Of a DNA stretch of 27,239 nt, positions 16,423-24,358 are shown one piece after another (the stretch's first letter is position 1; the number at the start of each line of letters is the position of its first letter). The DNA comes from SIG607 sp045646245 (lineage in GTDB: Bacteria; Bacillota; Clostridia; Oscillospirales; Acutalibacteraceae). The translations under genes and the position numbers were made by a program. The stretch covers positions 1-27,239 of the forward strand of contig JAZRKJ010000032.1 in NCBI GenBank assembly GCA_045646245.1. The letters run 5' to 3'. Under the pieces are notes generated by a model. It had not been told where the DNA came from. It ran no database searches and was given only the letters and a program-made list of their open reading frames with translations.

Positions 16423-17241
16423 CTAAGGTTCAAAAACTGTGTCAATATAACCAAAATCGTCTGTAACGTGAACACCGATTATTTTTTCGTCATCAACTAC
16501 GACTTCAAGGTAATTTTCTTTGCCGTTTTCTTTTGGCAATTGGTAATAATAATCATATTCCCCTGCGGCGGGTTTGCCGAAACGGGTTTTAAATTCCGAA
16601 AAATCCTTTGAAGCCTTCAAAAATTCTTTAACCTCTTCAAGGTCAACTTGCCTTGCTTTATTATTATACGCATACGCAAAACCGTTAATGCACCTTACTT
16701 CCTTTTCCAAATCTTGACTTGCAAAAACGTTTAACCCCGGAGTAATTTCAACAGCGTTTCCCTTTTCGTTTATAAGAATACAGAATTCATCTGCAGTATA
16801 AAAATCCAGCACTGCTATTCCAACAGAGTCCGGGTCGATTTCATTAAGGTAAACAAGTTCAAGATAACACCAATAATATTCTTTTTCGGTACGCACGGGA
16901 AAGGTTGCGGATGCCTTTTTAAAGTTTTCACCGCCACCTAAAGTTTCCTCGCCGGAAATAAGAATATTATCACTTATTTGCAAAACGGGGCCGTTATATA
17001 CCGATACAAGATTATCAATTTGCTTTTTCAGGTCTGAATCAATTCTTTGTATGTTTGGCGCAAAAAGGTTAAAAATTGCTTCCTTATCCTTTGAGTCCAA
17101 AGCAGAAAACAGCGATGTAACCGCATTGTTATACGCCTTTCGCTCAAAAGTATCATCAATAAGCACACCGTTACAGGCGCAAAGAGATACACAAATTAAA
17201 GTGCAAAGAAACAAGGCAACTGTTTTTAAAAAAGTCTTCAT
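16423..17241 (-). CDS. Predicted lipoprotein, possibly DUF5104
   Basis: 272 aa. The N-terminus is a lipoprotein signal: KTFLK, a hydrophobic stretch and the lipobox 'SLCAC' with the lipidated Cys23. The mature protein begins with a helical 'LFSALDSKDKEAIFNLFAP' segment and a second beta-rich domain ending 'VHVTDDFGY', which recalls DUF5104 lipoproteins of Clostridia. I am not sure of this assignment and no enzymatic motif is visible. It follows an AraC regulator by 12 bases (GAGGAG, 5-base spacing), so the two are probably co-transcribed. The gene ends with tandem TAG and TAA stops, showing that TAG is a normal stop codon in this genome. Confidence 0.7.
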   Translation of the reverse strand: MKTFLKTVALFLCTLICVSLCACNGVLIDDTFERKAYNNAVTSLFSALDSKDKEAIFNLFAPNIQRIDSDLKKQIDNLVSVYNGPVLQISDNILISGEETLGGGENFKKASATFPVRTEKEYYWCYLELVYLNEIDPDSVGIAVLDFYTADEFCILINEKGNAVEITPGLNVFASQDLEKEVRCINGFAYAYNNKARQVDLEEVKEFLKASKDFSEFKTRFGKPAAGEYDYYYQLPKENGKENYLEVVVDDEKIIGVHVTDDFGYIDTVFEP

Positions 17242-17253
17242 TTTTTCTCCTCA

Positions 17254-18111
17254 TTATTCAAAAGCTTTAGTTTGTTTACGGTATTTTTTGGGAGTGACTC
17301 CCATTTTTTCGTAAAAGACTTTATAAAACTTCGTGCGGTCGGAAAAGCCCGACTCTATAGCCACGTCGTTAACGTTAAATTCGGTTTCTTTAAGCAATTT
17401 ACACGCAACGTCTATCCGACATTTTATCAAATATTCCCTAAACGTACATCCGGTCTGCTTTTTAAAAAGACGAGAAAAATACGCAGGGCTATAATGATTT
17501 TTACGCGCTATTTCTTCAAGGGTAATTTGGTCGGTACAATGCTCTTTTATAAATTTAAGAAGTTCGTCTCCTATCCCTGATTCCCTTTTCATAGGAAGCG
17601 CCATTTTTCTGAAAACAAGGGTAAGCAAGGTATTAAGCACCGAATGTAAAATAAGTTCCTTGCCCGCGTTATCCTTATCCTGCTCTTCCTTCGCCAAAAG
17701 AATAAGACTTTCAATCCGCTTCCTTTCGGAAGGTAAAAAACGCATAAGTCGGTCGTTTCGGTCAACGGTTTTAGAAAACTCTTTGAAGCCGTCAAGCTCC
17801 AAAAGCGCAAAAGCGTTTTCCACACCCTTCAGGTTTTCGTCAACAAATTCAGGCTTAATAATTATATCGGCGTAAGTAAGTTCTCCGATGGTTTCAAAAG
17901 CGTGGGTGCTGCCGTAATTTATAAAAAGAGCTTCCCCCGCGCCAACGGGATAGGTAACACCGTCTATATGGTGCAAACATCTGCCTTTAAAAATATAAGT
18001 TATTTCCAAAAAATCGTGAGTATGTACAAGGGTGGGAACGGCTGTTTTATATTTTCCAATATAAATTCCTTCGTCTATATAATATTTATTTCGTTCTCTT
18101 TTGGGTGGCAT
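17254..18111 (-). CDS. AraC-family transcription regulator
   Basis: 285 aa. An N-terminal cupin-like sensor domain ('VHTHDFLEITYIFKG', 'INYGSTHAFE') is followed by a C-terminal pair of helix-turn-helix motifs: 'LEEIARKNHYSPAYFSRLFK' and 'VNDVAIESGFSDRTKFYKVF', ending 'MGVTPKKYRK'. Such regulators usually bind a sugar and activate neighbouring carbohydrate genes. GAGGTGAT precedes the ATG at 18111. It is upstream of the lipoprotein gene in the same direction and 56 bases downstream of another AraC gene, with only a weak promoter (TTGACT) between, so the three may form one transcript. Confidence 0.9.
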   Translation of the reverse strand: MPPKRERNKYYIDEGIYIGKYKTAVPTLVHTHDFLEITYIFKGRCLHHIDGVTYPVGAGEALFINYGSTHAFETIGELTYADIIIKPEFVDENLKGVENAFALLELDGFKEFSKTVDRNDRLMRFLPSERKRIESLILLAKEEQDKDNAGKELILHSVLNTLLTLVFRKMALPMKRESGIGDELLKFIKEHCTDQITLEEIARKNHYSPAYFSRLFKKQTGCTFREYLIKCRIDVACKLLKETEFNVNDVAIESGFSDRTKFYKVFYEKMGVTPKKYRKQTKAFE

Positions 18112-18167
18112 AATATCACCTCTTTTTAAATTTATCCGTCGTCAAAAAGTCAATTTAAACAAAACCG

Positions 18168-18902
18168 CTACATACCGTATAACCTTTTAAACTGCCTTGG
18201 GGTCATACCGCTATGTTTTTTAAAAAAACGTGAAAAATAAAGTTCGTCTTCAAATCCCAAAGAAAAAGCAATTTCGCGTGACAGCATATCGGTAGTGATA
18301 AGCATTTCTTTTGCTTTTCTCAACTTTATATCGGCAATATAAGCCTTCGGCGTAATTCCGTAGCATTTTTTAAAAACGTTAATAAAATGAGGAGTTGTGT
18401 AGCCCGCTTGTTCTGCCGCCTTATCTATAAGGATATTTTTATTATAGCACTGTTCCATATACTTTTTCGCCGTTGCCAGTTTGCCGTTATAATTTCCGTT
18501 TTCCGTTGCCAAATATAAAATATCCAAGCAATAATGAAAGAAAAAAGGCTCGTTGGTAAGATTATTGCAAAACAAACAGTTTTCAAGCTTTTTCATATTA
18601 TCGTTAAAGCGCAAAACGTTGCCGATTTCTATTTTACCAAAAGGCAGGTTAACATCATCCATGTTAAATTTTATCATACACATCTGACAGGGGTCAACTA
18701 TTTTTCTGTAAAAACGGTGATTAGGCGGACAAACAGCAACCTCCCCCGCCGATACGATAATTTCTTCCCCGTCGTCTATACGAAAAGAAAAAGCTCCGTC
18801 CTTTACGCAGAAAGCCGTATATTCTTCATATATTTCACAGTCGTACCTGAATTTCACTATATTTTTAAAATAAGTACAAAAAATGGGCGAAAAAGTTTTC
18901 AT
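18168..18902 (-). CDS. AraC-family transcription regulator
   Basis: 244 aa. The N-terminal sensor half is a divergent cupin ('GEEIIVSAGEVAVCPPNHRF'); the C-terminal half holds the two AraC helix-turn-helix motifs ('AAEQAGYTTPHFINVFKK' and 'SREIAFSLGFEDELYFSRFF') and the family ending 'SGMTPRQFKRL'. I place the start at the ATG 18902, which has GGAG 7 bases upstream; an ATG at 18917 has no ribosome binding site. It is divergent from the broken FAD oxidoreductase gene with overlapping promoters, the usual layout of a regulator and its target. The stop codon is TAG. Confidence 0.9.
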   Translation of the reverse strand: MKTFSPIFCTYFKNIVKFRYDCEIYEEYTAFCVKDGAFSFRIDDGEEIIVSAGEVAVCPPNHRFYRKIVDPCQMCMIKFNMDDVNLPFGKIEIGNVLRFNDNMKKLENCLFCNNLTNEPFFFHYCLDILYLATENGNYNGKLATAKKYMEQCYNKNILIDKAAEQAGYTTPHFINVFKKCYGITPKAYIADIKLRKAKEMLITTDMLSREIAFSLGFEDELYFSRFFKKHSGMTPRQFKRLYGM

Positions 18903-18937
18903 TTGGGTTCTCCACATTCTTAATTTTATCCATATTT

Positions 18938-18966
18938 ATTATAATTATCTTCATTTTAAAAGTCAA
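18938..18966 (-). promoter_or_regulatory. Promoter of the AraC gene at 18168-18902
   Basis: Minus strand: TTGACT (18961-18966), 17-base spacer, TATAAT (18938-18943). Its -35 region overlaps the divergent promoter at 18954-18982. Confidence 0.7.
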
Positions 18967-18982
18967 CCGATAATGCTACAAT
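18954..18982 (+). promoter_or_regulatory. Promoter of the FAD oxidoreductase gene
   Basis: TACAAT (18977-18982) with an upstream TGC (extended -10) and a poor -35 (TTTTAA, 18954-18959, 17-base spacer). A weak -35 beside an AraC gene fits an activator-dependent promoter. Confidence 0.5.
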
Positions 18983-19003
18983 AGTAAAAAAGGAGGAAGA
19001 TTT

Positions 19004-19820
19004 ATGGTTATTAAAGAAACTCTGGAAACCCCCGTAATGGGCAAATATGACGTTATCGTGGTCGGCGGCGGACCCGCAGGCTGTCTTTGAGCTGGGTGTT
19101 GACGGAGATTACAAAGAATGTCAGGCAATGACCCTTATGTTCCTTGTGGGCAATATTCCCGAAAAGTACAAAGACGGACTAATGATTTTCGAAAAACTTA
19201 ACGCGGCATACCAAAAAGCGGGAAAAGAAATTCCCTTCCGTGTTCCTTACTTAATTCCCGTACCCAATTCTCATTTCGGCGTTATTCAGTTCACCCACGT
19301 ATATGAATACAATCCTCTGGACGCAAAGGAACTTACCGCCGCCGTAACCGAAAGCCGCGACCAGCTTATTGACGCTTTTGAATTTTTAACCAAATACGAC
19401 CAAGAGTTTAAAGATTTGGAGCTTATCACCTCTTCAAGCGTACTGGGAGTAAGGGAATCCCGCCGTATTATAGGTGAATACCGCATTACCGAAGACGATA
19501 TTTTAAATGGCAAAAAATTTGACGACGCCGTTGCTTACGTTACGTTCGGCGCCGACCTTCACACAAAATCCAACAAAGGACAGCATTGTTTTAAGGTTCG
19601 TCCTTATAACGTTCCCATGCGTTCTCTTATACCTAAAGATTACGACGGAATTATAGTTGCCGGACGTTGTATTTCCGGTTCCCGTGAAGCCATGGCTTCC
19701 TACCGCGTTACCGGCAACTGCGCCCAGATGGGCGAAAACGCGGGACATTATATAGCCAAAGCCTTAAAAGAAAAAGTAAACGTCCGAAGCGTAAAGCTAA
19801 CCTTCGATTTATCGCTATAA
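19004..19820 (+). pseudogene. FAD-dependent oxidoreductase with internal deletion and frameshift
   Basis: The start is clear: AGGAGG 7 bases before the ATG at 19004. The first 26 codons end in the dinucleotide-binding motif 'DVIVVGGGPAG', then a frame change gives TGA at 19088-19090. From about 19080 the sequence continues in another frame with the C-terminal half of a FAD-dependent oxidoreductase (PF12831 type): 'QAMTLMFLVGN', 'SSVLGVRESRRIIGEY', 'GIIVAGRCISGSREAMASYR' and 'CAQMGENAG'. Intact relatives are about 440 aa, so roughly 150-200 residues between the Rossmann motif and 'AVFELG' are missing. The protein cannot bind FAD normally. A reading frame starting at 19047 exists but lacks a ribosome binding site. 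Confidence 0.8.
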
Positions 19821-19823
19821 ATA

Positions 19824-19862
19824 AAATCCACAGCCTGCGTCTATTTGTCAGGTTGTGGATTT
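19824..19862. terminator. Bidirectional terminator between convergent genes
   Basis: 14-base arms with one mismatch (19824-19837 with 19849-19862) flanked by T-rich sequence; it overlaps the end of the AraC gene at 19841. Confidence 0.75.
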
Positions 19863-20641
19863 ATATTTTTTCTGTATTCGGTGGGAGAAACACCGAATAT
19901 ATCAACAAACTGCCTGTTAAAGCTCCTTATGCTGCCGAAGCCGCAAGAAAAAGCGACCTCGCTTATATTCTTTTTAGACTCCTTTAAAAGCATTTGAGCC
20001 GCCTTATAAGTGCGAATAAGTGCCAAATATTTCGAAAAGCCCATACCGGAATTACTGCTGAATACTCGGCTTAAATAAACAGGATGAACGCCTATTTCTC
20101 TTGCCACGTCCGACAGTTCTGTTTTTTCTTCAGTATAGTGTTCGTAAATATATTTAACCGCTTCAATAAAAATACTGTCAATTGCCTTTCCGCCCTCTGC
20201 AAATTTACAAGTTTTTAGCACCTTTAAACAAAGGGGATAAAGTACTGCCTTAACGGCAAGGGTATCAGGTATTTCTTTGGTACTGAAATCCTCAAGAAGT
20301 TTTAAAAAATCGCCCTTTAAAGCAAAGACCTCGGTAACAAGCTTTTTAGCTTTAACCGCAGAATAAAATTCGCTCACAAGGTGTGGAGAAAATTCTGTTA
20401 CAATACAAACCGAGCTTTTAGGGGTAAAAAAGGAATGAGGTTCAAAAACAGAAATAAAGGTAGCCTGTCCCGAGCGAATAACCCTGTCCGCGCCGTTTAC
20501 GTTCATAATAAGTTCTCCGTTGCTAACGTACACAATTTCCATACAATAATGCACGTGCATAGGGCACTGCACGTCGGTATGAAGCGTACTTTTGAAAAAG
20601 TTATCACTTAAAGAATCACGATCAACGCTAAAAAGATACAT
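19841..20641 (-). CDS. AraC-family transcription regulator
   Basis: 266 aa. The N-terminal cupin sensor is visible as 'HVHYCMEIVYVSNGEL' and 'FEPHSFF'; the C-terminal DNA-binding part has 'LSDVAREIGVHPVYLSRVF' and 'ISEVAFSCGFGSIRSFNRQF' and ends 'FGVSPTEYRKN'. GGGAG lies 6 bases before the ATG. It is divergent from the GH141-like gene, sharing a 173-base intergenic region, and is the obvious candidate regulator of that gene. The stop is TAG. Confidence 0.9.
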   Translation of the reverse strand: MYLFSVDRDSLSDNFFKSTLHTDVQCPMHVHYCMEIVYVSNGELIMNVNGADRVIRSGQATFISVFEPHSFFTPKSSVCIVTEFSPHLVSEFYSAVKAKKLVTEVFALKGDFLKLLEDFSTKEIPDTLAVKAVLYPLCLKVLKTCKFAEGGKAIDSIFIEAVKYIYEHYTEEKTELSDVAREIGVHPVYLSRVFSSNSGMGFSKYLALIRTYKAAQMLLKESKKNISEVAFSCGFGSIRSFNRQFVDIFGVSPTEYRKNINPQPDK

Positions 20642-20671
20642 AAACTTCTCCCAAGGTTAATTTTTGACTAT

Positions 20672-20701
20672 ATAATATAACCTTTTGACTTGATTTGTCA
20701 A
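20672..20701 (-). promoter_or_regulatory. Promoter of the AraC gene at 19841-20641
   Basis: Minus strand: TTGACA (20696-20701), 18-base spacer, TATTAT (20672-20677). A 16-base alternative with TATATT is also possible. Confidence 0.65.
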
Positions 20702-20766
20702 CAGCGTTTTAATAAAATCGTGTTAGGAGACGGCTACTTTGTTCCCATACCGTAATATACCTATAC

Positions 20767-20794
20767 TTGCGCTTATATATACTTGTGGTATTAT
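20767..20794 (+). promoter_or_regulatory. Promoter of the GH141-like gene
   Basis: TTGCGC (20767-20772), 16-base spacer, TATTAT (20789-20794) with an extended -10 TGG. It excludes an upstream in-frame TTG start at 20767. Confidence 0.55.
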
Positions 20795-20814
20795 TTTTTC
20801 AGAAGGTGATAATT

Positions 20815-22812
20815 ATGTTAAACAGCACTAACTCATCTACCATTTACGTATCAGAAGAAACAGGAAACGACTGTTTCGGCGGGTTTTCTCCCATTCCCGA
20901 CGGAAAAGGCGACGGCCCCATTAAAACTATCAATCAGCTCAACAACGTAATAAACTCATTGCGCGTAGGCGATGTTGCCCGCCCCATAACCGTTCGCTTT
21001 ATGGGTGACTGTCAGCTTGACCAAAGTATAAAAGTAGGCGCTAAAACCGTTAATTCTTTCTATAACGATTTTTTCAGCGTTGCCGACATTACCTTTGAAT
21101 CTCAACCCGGCACTCGTGCAAGGCTAATCGGCGGTAAAAAGCTTAAAGGCTTTAAGGAAGACGTATTTAACGGCACCCCTTGTATTTCCCTTTTTATTCC
21201 CGAAGTTAAAAGCGGGAAATGGCACTTTACCGACCTTTACGTTAACGGCAAACCCGCCAAGCTTTCTCGTTATCCTAAAGAGGGTACCTTAAAAGCGGTT
21301 ACCACCGAAAACCCCGACAACCGGTCGTTCACCAACAGTTCAAAATGGTTTGTCGCCATTAAAGAAGACCTTGAAAACATATCGGGCGTTGAGGATGCTA
21401 TTGTATCCTTTAACCATTATTGGATAGACGAACACTCCCCCGTTGAATCTTACGACAGAGAAACGGGTAAATTAGTCCTTAAATATCCTTCCCGTTTTGT
21501 AATCTCGGTAAATTACGAAAGAAATTCCCGTTCTGACCTTCATTATTATCTTGAAAACGTTGCCGAAACCTTCGCTCTGCCCGGGGAATGGTTTTTAGAC
21601 GTTAAAAACGGTATGCTTTACTACGTTCCCGGTGAAGGAGAAACGATAGATAATTTAGAAATTATAGCCCCCACCTTAAAGCACTTTGCCGAAATTCACG
21701 GCACAAAGGAAAATAAGGCTACGGGCATTCGCTTCAGAAACCTTGATTTTATAGCCACCAAGGGGGACTACAGCAGTAAATCAAGTCTTGCCGCCAAGCC
21801 GGGTGCTCCCGTTACGGAATACGCCTCCGACGCCCAGTCCTGCTATGCGGCTCACGGCGCCATAAGGTTTGAAAACGCCGAAGTTTGCTCTATTGAAAAC
21901 TGTAATATTTCCTGTACGGGCGTACACGCCGTTGAAGTAAACAAAGGCTGTCAGAATATACGCATTGAAAACAACAGTATAACTAACTGTGGTGGCGGCG
22001 GTGTTAAGGTCTGGGGCACTGCGGCTACCGAGGAAGAAGATATCCGCCCCACATCCTTTACTATTATTCGCGGCAATAAAATTAAAGATTGCGGTAAGCG
22101 TTGGGCGGCAAGCTGCGGAATACTGGTTTGTCATTCCGCCCACAACGAAATAAGCGCAAACGAAATAAGCGACCTTGAATATTCGGGAGTTTCGGTAGGA
22201 TGGGTCTGGGGCTATGCAAAGTCCACCACCTACGGTAACGTTATCCGCAATAACCATATTCATCATATCGGCAAGGGCAGACTTTCCGATATGGGCGGCA
22301 TTTACCTTTTAGGTACTCAGCACGGCACCGTTGTTTCGGGCAATGTCGTTCACGACGTAATAAGCTCTAACTACGGCGGTATGGGTATTTACACCGACGA
22401 AGGTTCAAGCTATATAACGGTTGAAAACAACGTGGTTTTCCGTTGTAAGGAATGTTGCTATCAGCACAACTACGGCAAACACAACACCATTCGCGGCAAC
22501 GTTTTTGCCTTTGCAGGCCGCGCTCTTTTCGACGTTTCCCACAGAGAAGACCGTTCCTCGGTTTTAATAGAGGAGAACACCTTTATCTCCGACGGCACGC
22601 CCATGTACGTCGCGGGATTTAATTTCCTGGGAGCCGATTTTACATCCTCCAAAAACACCTATTGGGACCTTTCGGGAAATGAACCCTTAATGATTAAAAA
22701 CCCGATTGGTGATATCTACTTTAAAGATTGGCAGGAACACTACGGCTATGATACCGAAAGCCGTATCAAAAAGCCAAGCGCACAAATCCTTAAAAAGGTA
22801 AATGCAAAGTAA
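20815..22812 (+). CDS. Right-handed parallel beta-helix enzyme, GH141-like
   Basis: 665 aa from the ATG at 20815, preceded by AAGGTGAT. The N-terminus 'TIYVSEETGND' followed by 'GPIKTINQ' is typical of beta-helix carbohydrate enzymes. Residues ~360-600 show repeating N-x-I/V turns of the helix. Conserved acid and aromatic clusters 'DMGGIYLLG' (from Asp492), 'IYTDEGSS' (Asp528, Glu529) and 'YQHNYGKHN' (549-557) match what I recall of family GH141 (alpha-fucosidase/xylanase members). No signal peptide is present, so it would act inside the cell on imported oligosaccharides. It is intact, unlike its neighbours, and is probably controlled by the divergent AraC. Family assignment is moderate; substrate unknown. 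Confidence 0.75.
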   Translation: MLNSTNSSTIYVSEETGNDCFGGFSPIPDGKGDGPIKTINQLNNVINSLRVGDVARPITVRFMGDCQLDQSIKVGAKTVNSFYNDFFSVADITFESQPGTRARLIGGKKLKGFKEDVFNGTPCISLFIPEVKSGKWHFTDLYVNGKPAKLSRYPKEGTLKAVTTENPDNRSFTNSSKWFVAIKEDLENISGVEDAIVSFNHYWIDEHSPVESYDRETGKLVLKYPSRFVISVNYERNSRSDLHYYLENVAETFALPGEWFLDVKNGMLYYVPGEGETIDNLEIIAPTLKHFAEIHGTKENKATGIRFRNLDFIATKGDYSSKSSLAAKPGAPVTEYASDAQSCYAAHGAIRFENAEVCSIENCNISCTGVHAVEVNKGCQNIRIENNSITNCGGGGVKVWGTAATEEEDIRPTSFTIIRGNKIKDCGKRWAASCGILVCHSAHNEISANEISDLEYSGVSVGWVWGYAKSTTYGNVIRNNHIHHIGKGRLSDMGGIYLLGTQHGTVVSGNVVHDVISSNYGGMGIYTDEGSSYITVENNVVFRCKECCYQHNYGKHNTIRGNVFAFAGRALFDVSHREDRSSVLIEENTFISDGTPMYVAGFNFLGADFTSSKNTYWDLSGNEPLMIKNPIGDIYFKDWQEHYGYDTESRIKKPSAQILKKVNAK

Positions 22813-22844
22813 CGGCTTTATAATTCAATTTTACTTTGGTTAAT

Positions 22845-22892
22845 AAAAAAGTGGCTTTTCAAAACGCTAAATGCGTTGAAAGCCACTTTTTT
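22845..22892. terminator. Strong bidirectional terminator after the GH141-like gene
   Basis: A 14-bp AT-flanked stem (22845-22858 with 22879-22892) extends inward to a second ACGC/GCGT pairing around a TAAAT loop, with A and T runs on either side. It serves both convergent genes. Confidence 0.85.
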
Positions 22893-22927
22893 GATTATTA
22901 CAAATTAAAAAGATAATAAAAAACTGT

Positions 22928-24241
22928 TTACAGCTTCATTGCTCTGTAACCGTATAGCCAATTTGTTGATTCTTTGCCTACAGTACGCATACAAAAGATT
23001 CCGTTACAGTAAAAATGATCCCATCCGCCACCAAAAACAAGAATGGAATCATCATTTCCAAATGTGCTCCATTCGTCGTGATAATGGGAGTCTTTTGTAC
23101 CACCCAGCAAACAGGGAAAGGTTGCCCAGGGTTTTGCCTGATCATAGCCAAGCTTTGCAATAAAGCCTTTACCGCTTTGACCGTAGGTATGATTTACAGG
23201 TGTTTCATAGCCGAGAAGTTGACCGAATATGCTGATATGGGGGTTTGAATTTGCGTAGCCTGTACCGTCCATACACTCCCACATATTTCCGTAGATATTT
23301 TCTATTCCGCGATATAGGAAGGATGAAGTATATTCGTTAGCGACGGGCCTTCCGTTTACATACGGCATACTGTCGCAAAGTCCTGTGGGTTGCGCCGAGG
23401 GAAATACCCGCGTTTGTTCCGCCAAAAAGTGAATTGGCTCCCCGTCTAACGTCAGATGAAGAAAATCACCTTCACGCTCTACTGCCGTAAGTATACGCGC
23501 ATTGGTGATATCGCCGGATATCTGCTCGCTAAAATAAACGGTAGCGCCTATATCCACCATTTCCCATCGGGGATTATAAGGAACTGTTGCGGTGTTGGAA
23601 AAAGAAGTTTCTGCCGCCAAACAGTAGTTGTGTGTAGAATAAGGGAAATAACTTCCCCCACTGTTCAGCGCCTGAGAATTAAGCGTACCGCATTCCACAA
23701 CAAATAAGTGCTGAATAGCAAGATATGCATATACTGAGCATAGCTGAAAGCCGGCTTGCTTGCAGCCGTCACGAAATTCATCAATCGTACGTTGACGGCA
23801 AGGAGTCTGTCCGCTTACCGAAACCAACCCGTTCTTCCAGTCACAGCCTTCATACTTTGCAATATAACGGCACTTTGCAATACTGCCGTCCTCATTAACA
23901 AACCACGGTTCAATTTCAAAGCCGTCCTTTTGCTCGCCGCAAATCAGCCATTCTTCTTCATCCCCTATAACGGTTCTTTTAAAATAAAAATAAGGAATTT
24001 CAATAAAGATATTCCCTTCCTTTAAAAAATCCTTTGAATCAGCATAGATTACGGTTCCGTCAGAACAAATCATACACTCTTTAATTTCTGACCACGGGTA
24101 ACATTTATCAAAATCAGACAAAGCAATGTCTTCTCCCGTCTGTTGACGGTAAGAAAGTCCAACGGCGTCAAAAGTGCGCGCAATACCGCCGTTTTCTTTT
24201 GTCGGATTAAATTTGATTCCATAAACTTTATCCCTATGCAT
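22928..24241 (-). CDS. Phage-tail-like protein with C-type-lectin/FGE-like C-terminal domain
   Basis: 437 aa from the ATG at 24241 (AAGGAG, 7-base spacing). The first half ('FDKCYPWSEIKECM', 'FIEIPYFYFK', 'GFEIEPWF', 'YIAKYEGC') reads like phage tail host-specificity proteins. The C-terminus contains 'NIYGNMWECMDG' and ends 'FGGGWDHFYCNG' to 'LYGYRAMKL', the layout of the formylglycine-generating-enzyme/C-type-lectin fold that also carries variable regions in diversity-generating retroelement targets. No other phage genes are nearby. An operator-like set of inverted repeats lies between its promoter and its ribosome binding site. It may be a host-recognition or ligand-binding protein taken from a phage. 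Fold assignment is moderate; function is not known. Confidence 0.65.
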   Translation of the reverse strand: MHRDKVYGIKFNPTKENGGIARTFDAVGLSYRQQTGEDIALSDFDKCYPWSEIKECMICSDGTVIYADSKDFLKEGNIFIEIPYFYFKRTVIGDEEEWLICGEQKDGFEIEPWFVNEDGSIAKCRYIAKYEGCDWKNGLVSVSGQTPCRQRTIDEFRDGCKQAGFQLCSVYAYLAIQHLFVVECGTLNSQALNSGGSYFPYSTHNYCLAAETSFSNTATVPYNPRWEMVDIGATVYFSEQISGDITNARILTAVEREGDFLHLTLDGEPIHFLAEQTRVFPSAQPTGLCDSMPYVNGRPVANEYTSSFLYRGIENIYGNMWECMDGTGYANSNPHISIFGQLLGYETPVNHTYGQSGKGFIAKLGYDQAKPWATFPCLLGGTKDSHYHDEWSTFGNDDSILVFGGGWDHFYCNGIFCMRTVGKESTNWLYGYRAMKL

Positions 24242-24252
24242 ATTTTTTCTCC

Positions 24253-24273
24253 TTGACAAATTTGTGTGACAAA
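24253..24273. promoter_or_regulatory. Operator-like inverted repeats at the transcription start
   Basis: A perfect 10-base palindrome (24256-24265) overlaps an inverted repeat TTTGT-GTG-ACAAA (24261-24273), just downstream of the -10 at 24275-24280. A repressor bound here would block the tail-like gene. Confidence 0.35.
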
Positions 24274-24274
24274 T

Positions 24275-24303
24275 ATTATACCATATAATTTTCAAAACCG
24301 CAA
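24275..24303 (-). promoter_or_regulatory. Promoter of the phage-tail-like gene
   Basis: Minus strand: TTGCGG (24298-24303), 17-base spacer ending TGG (extended -10), TATAAT (24275-24280). Confidence 0.65.
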
Positions 24304-24311
24304 TAAATCTT

Positions 24312-24341
24312 AAAAACCTCGTTGTTAAGAACGAGGTTTTT
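24312..24341 (-). terminator. Terminator of the alpha/beta hydrolase gene
   Basis: A 12-bp perfect stem (24312-24323 with 24330-24341), 6-base loop, T run on the minus strand. Confidence 0.85.
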
Positions 24342-24358
24342 GCATAAGAAGCCGTTTT

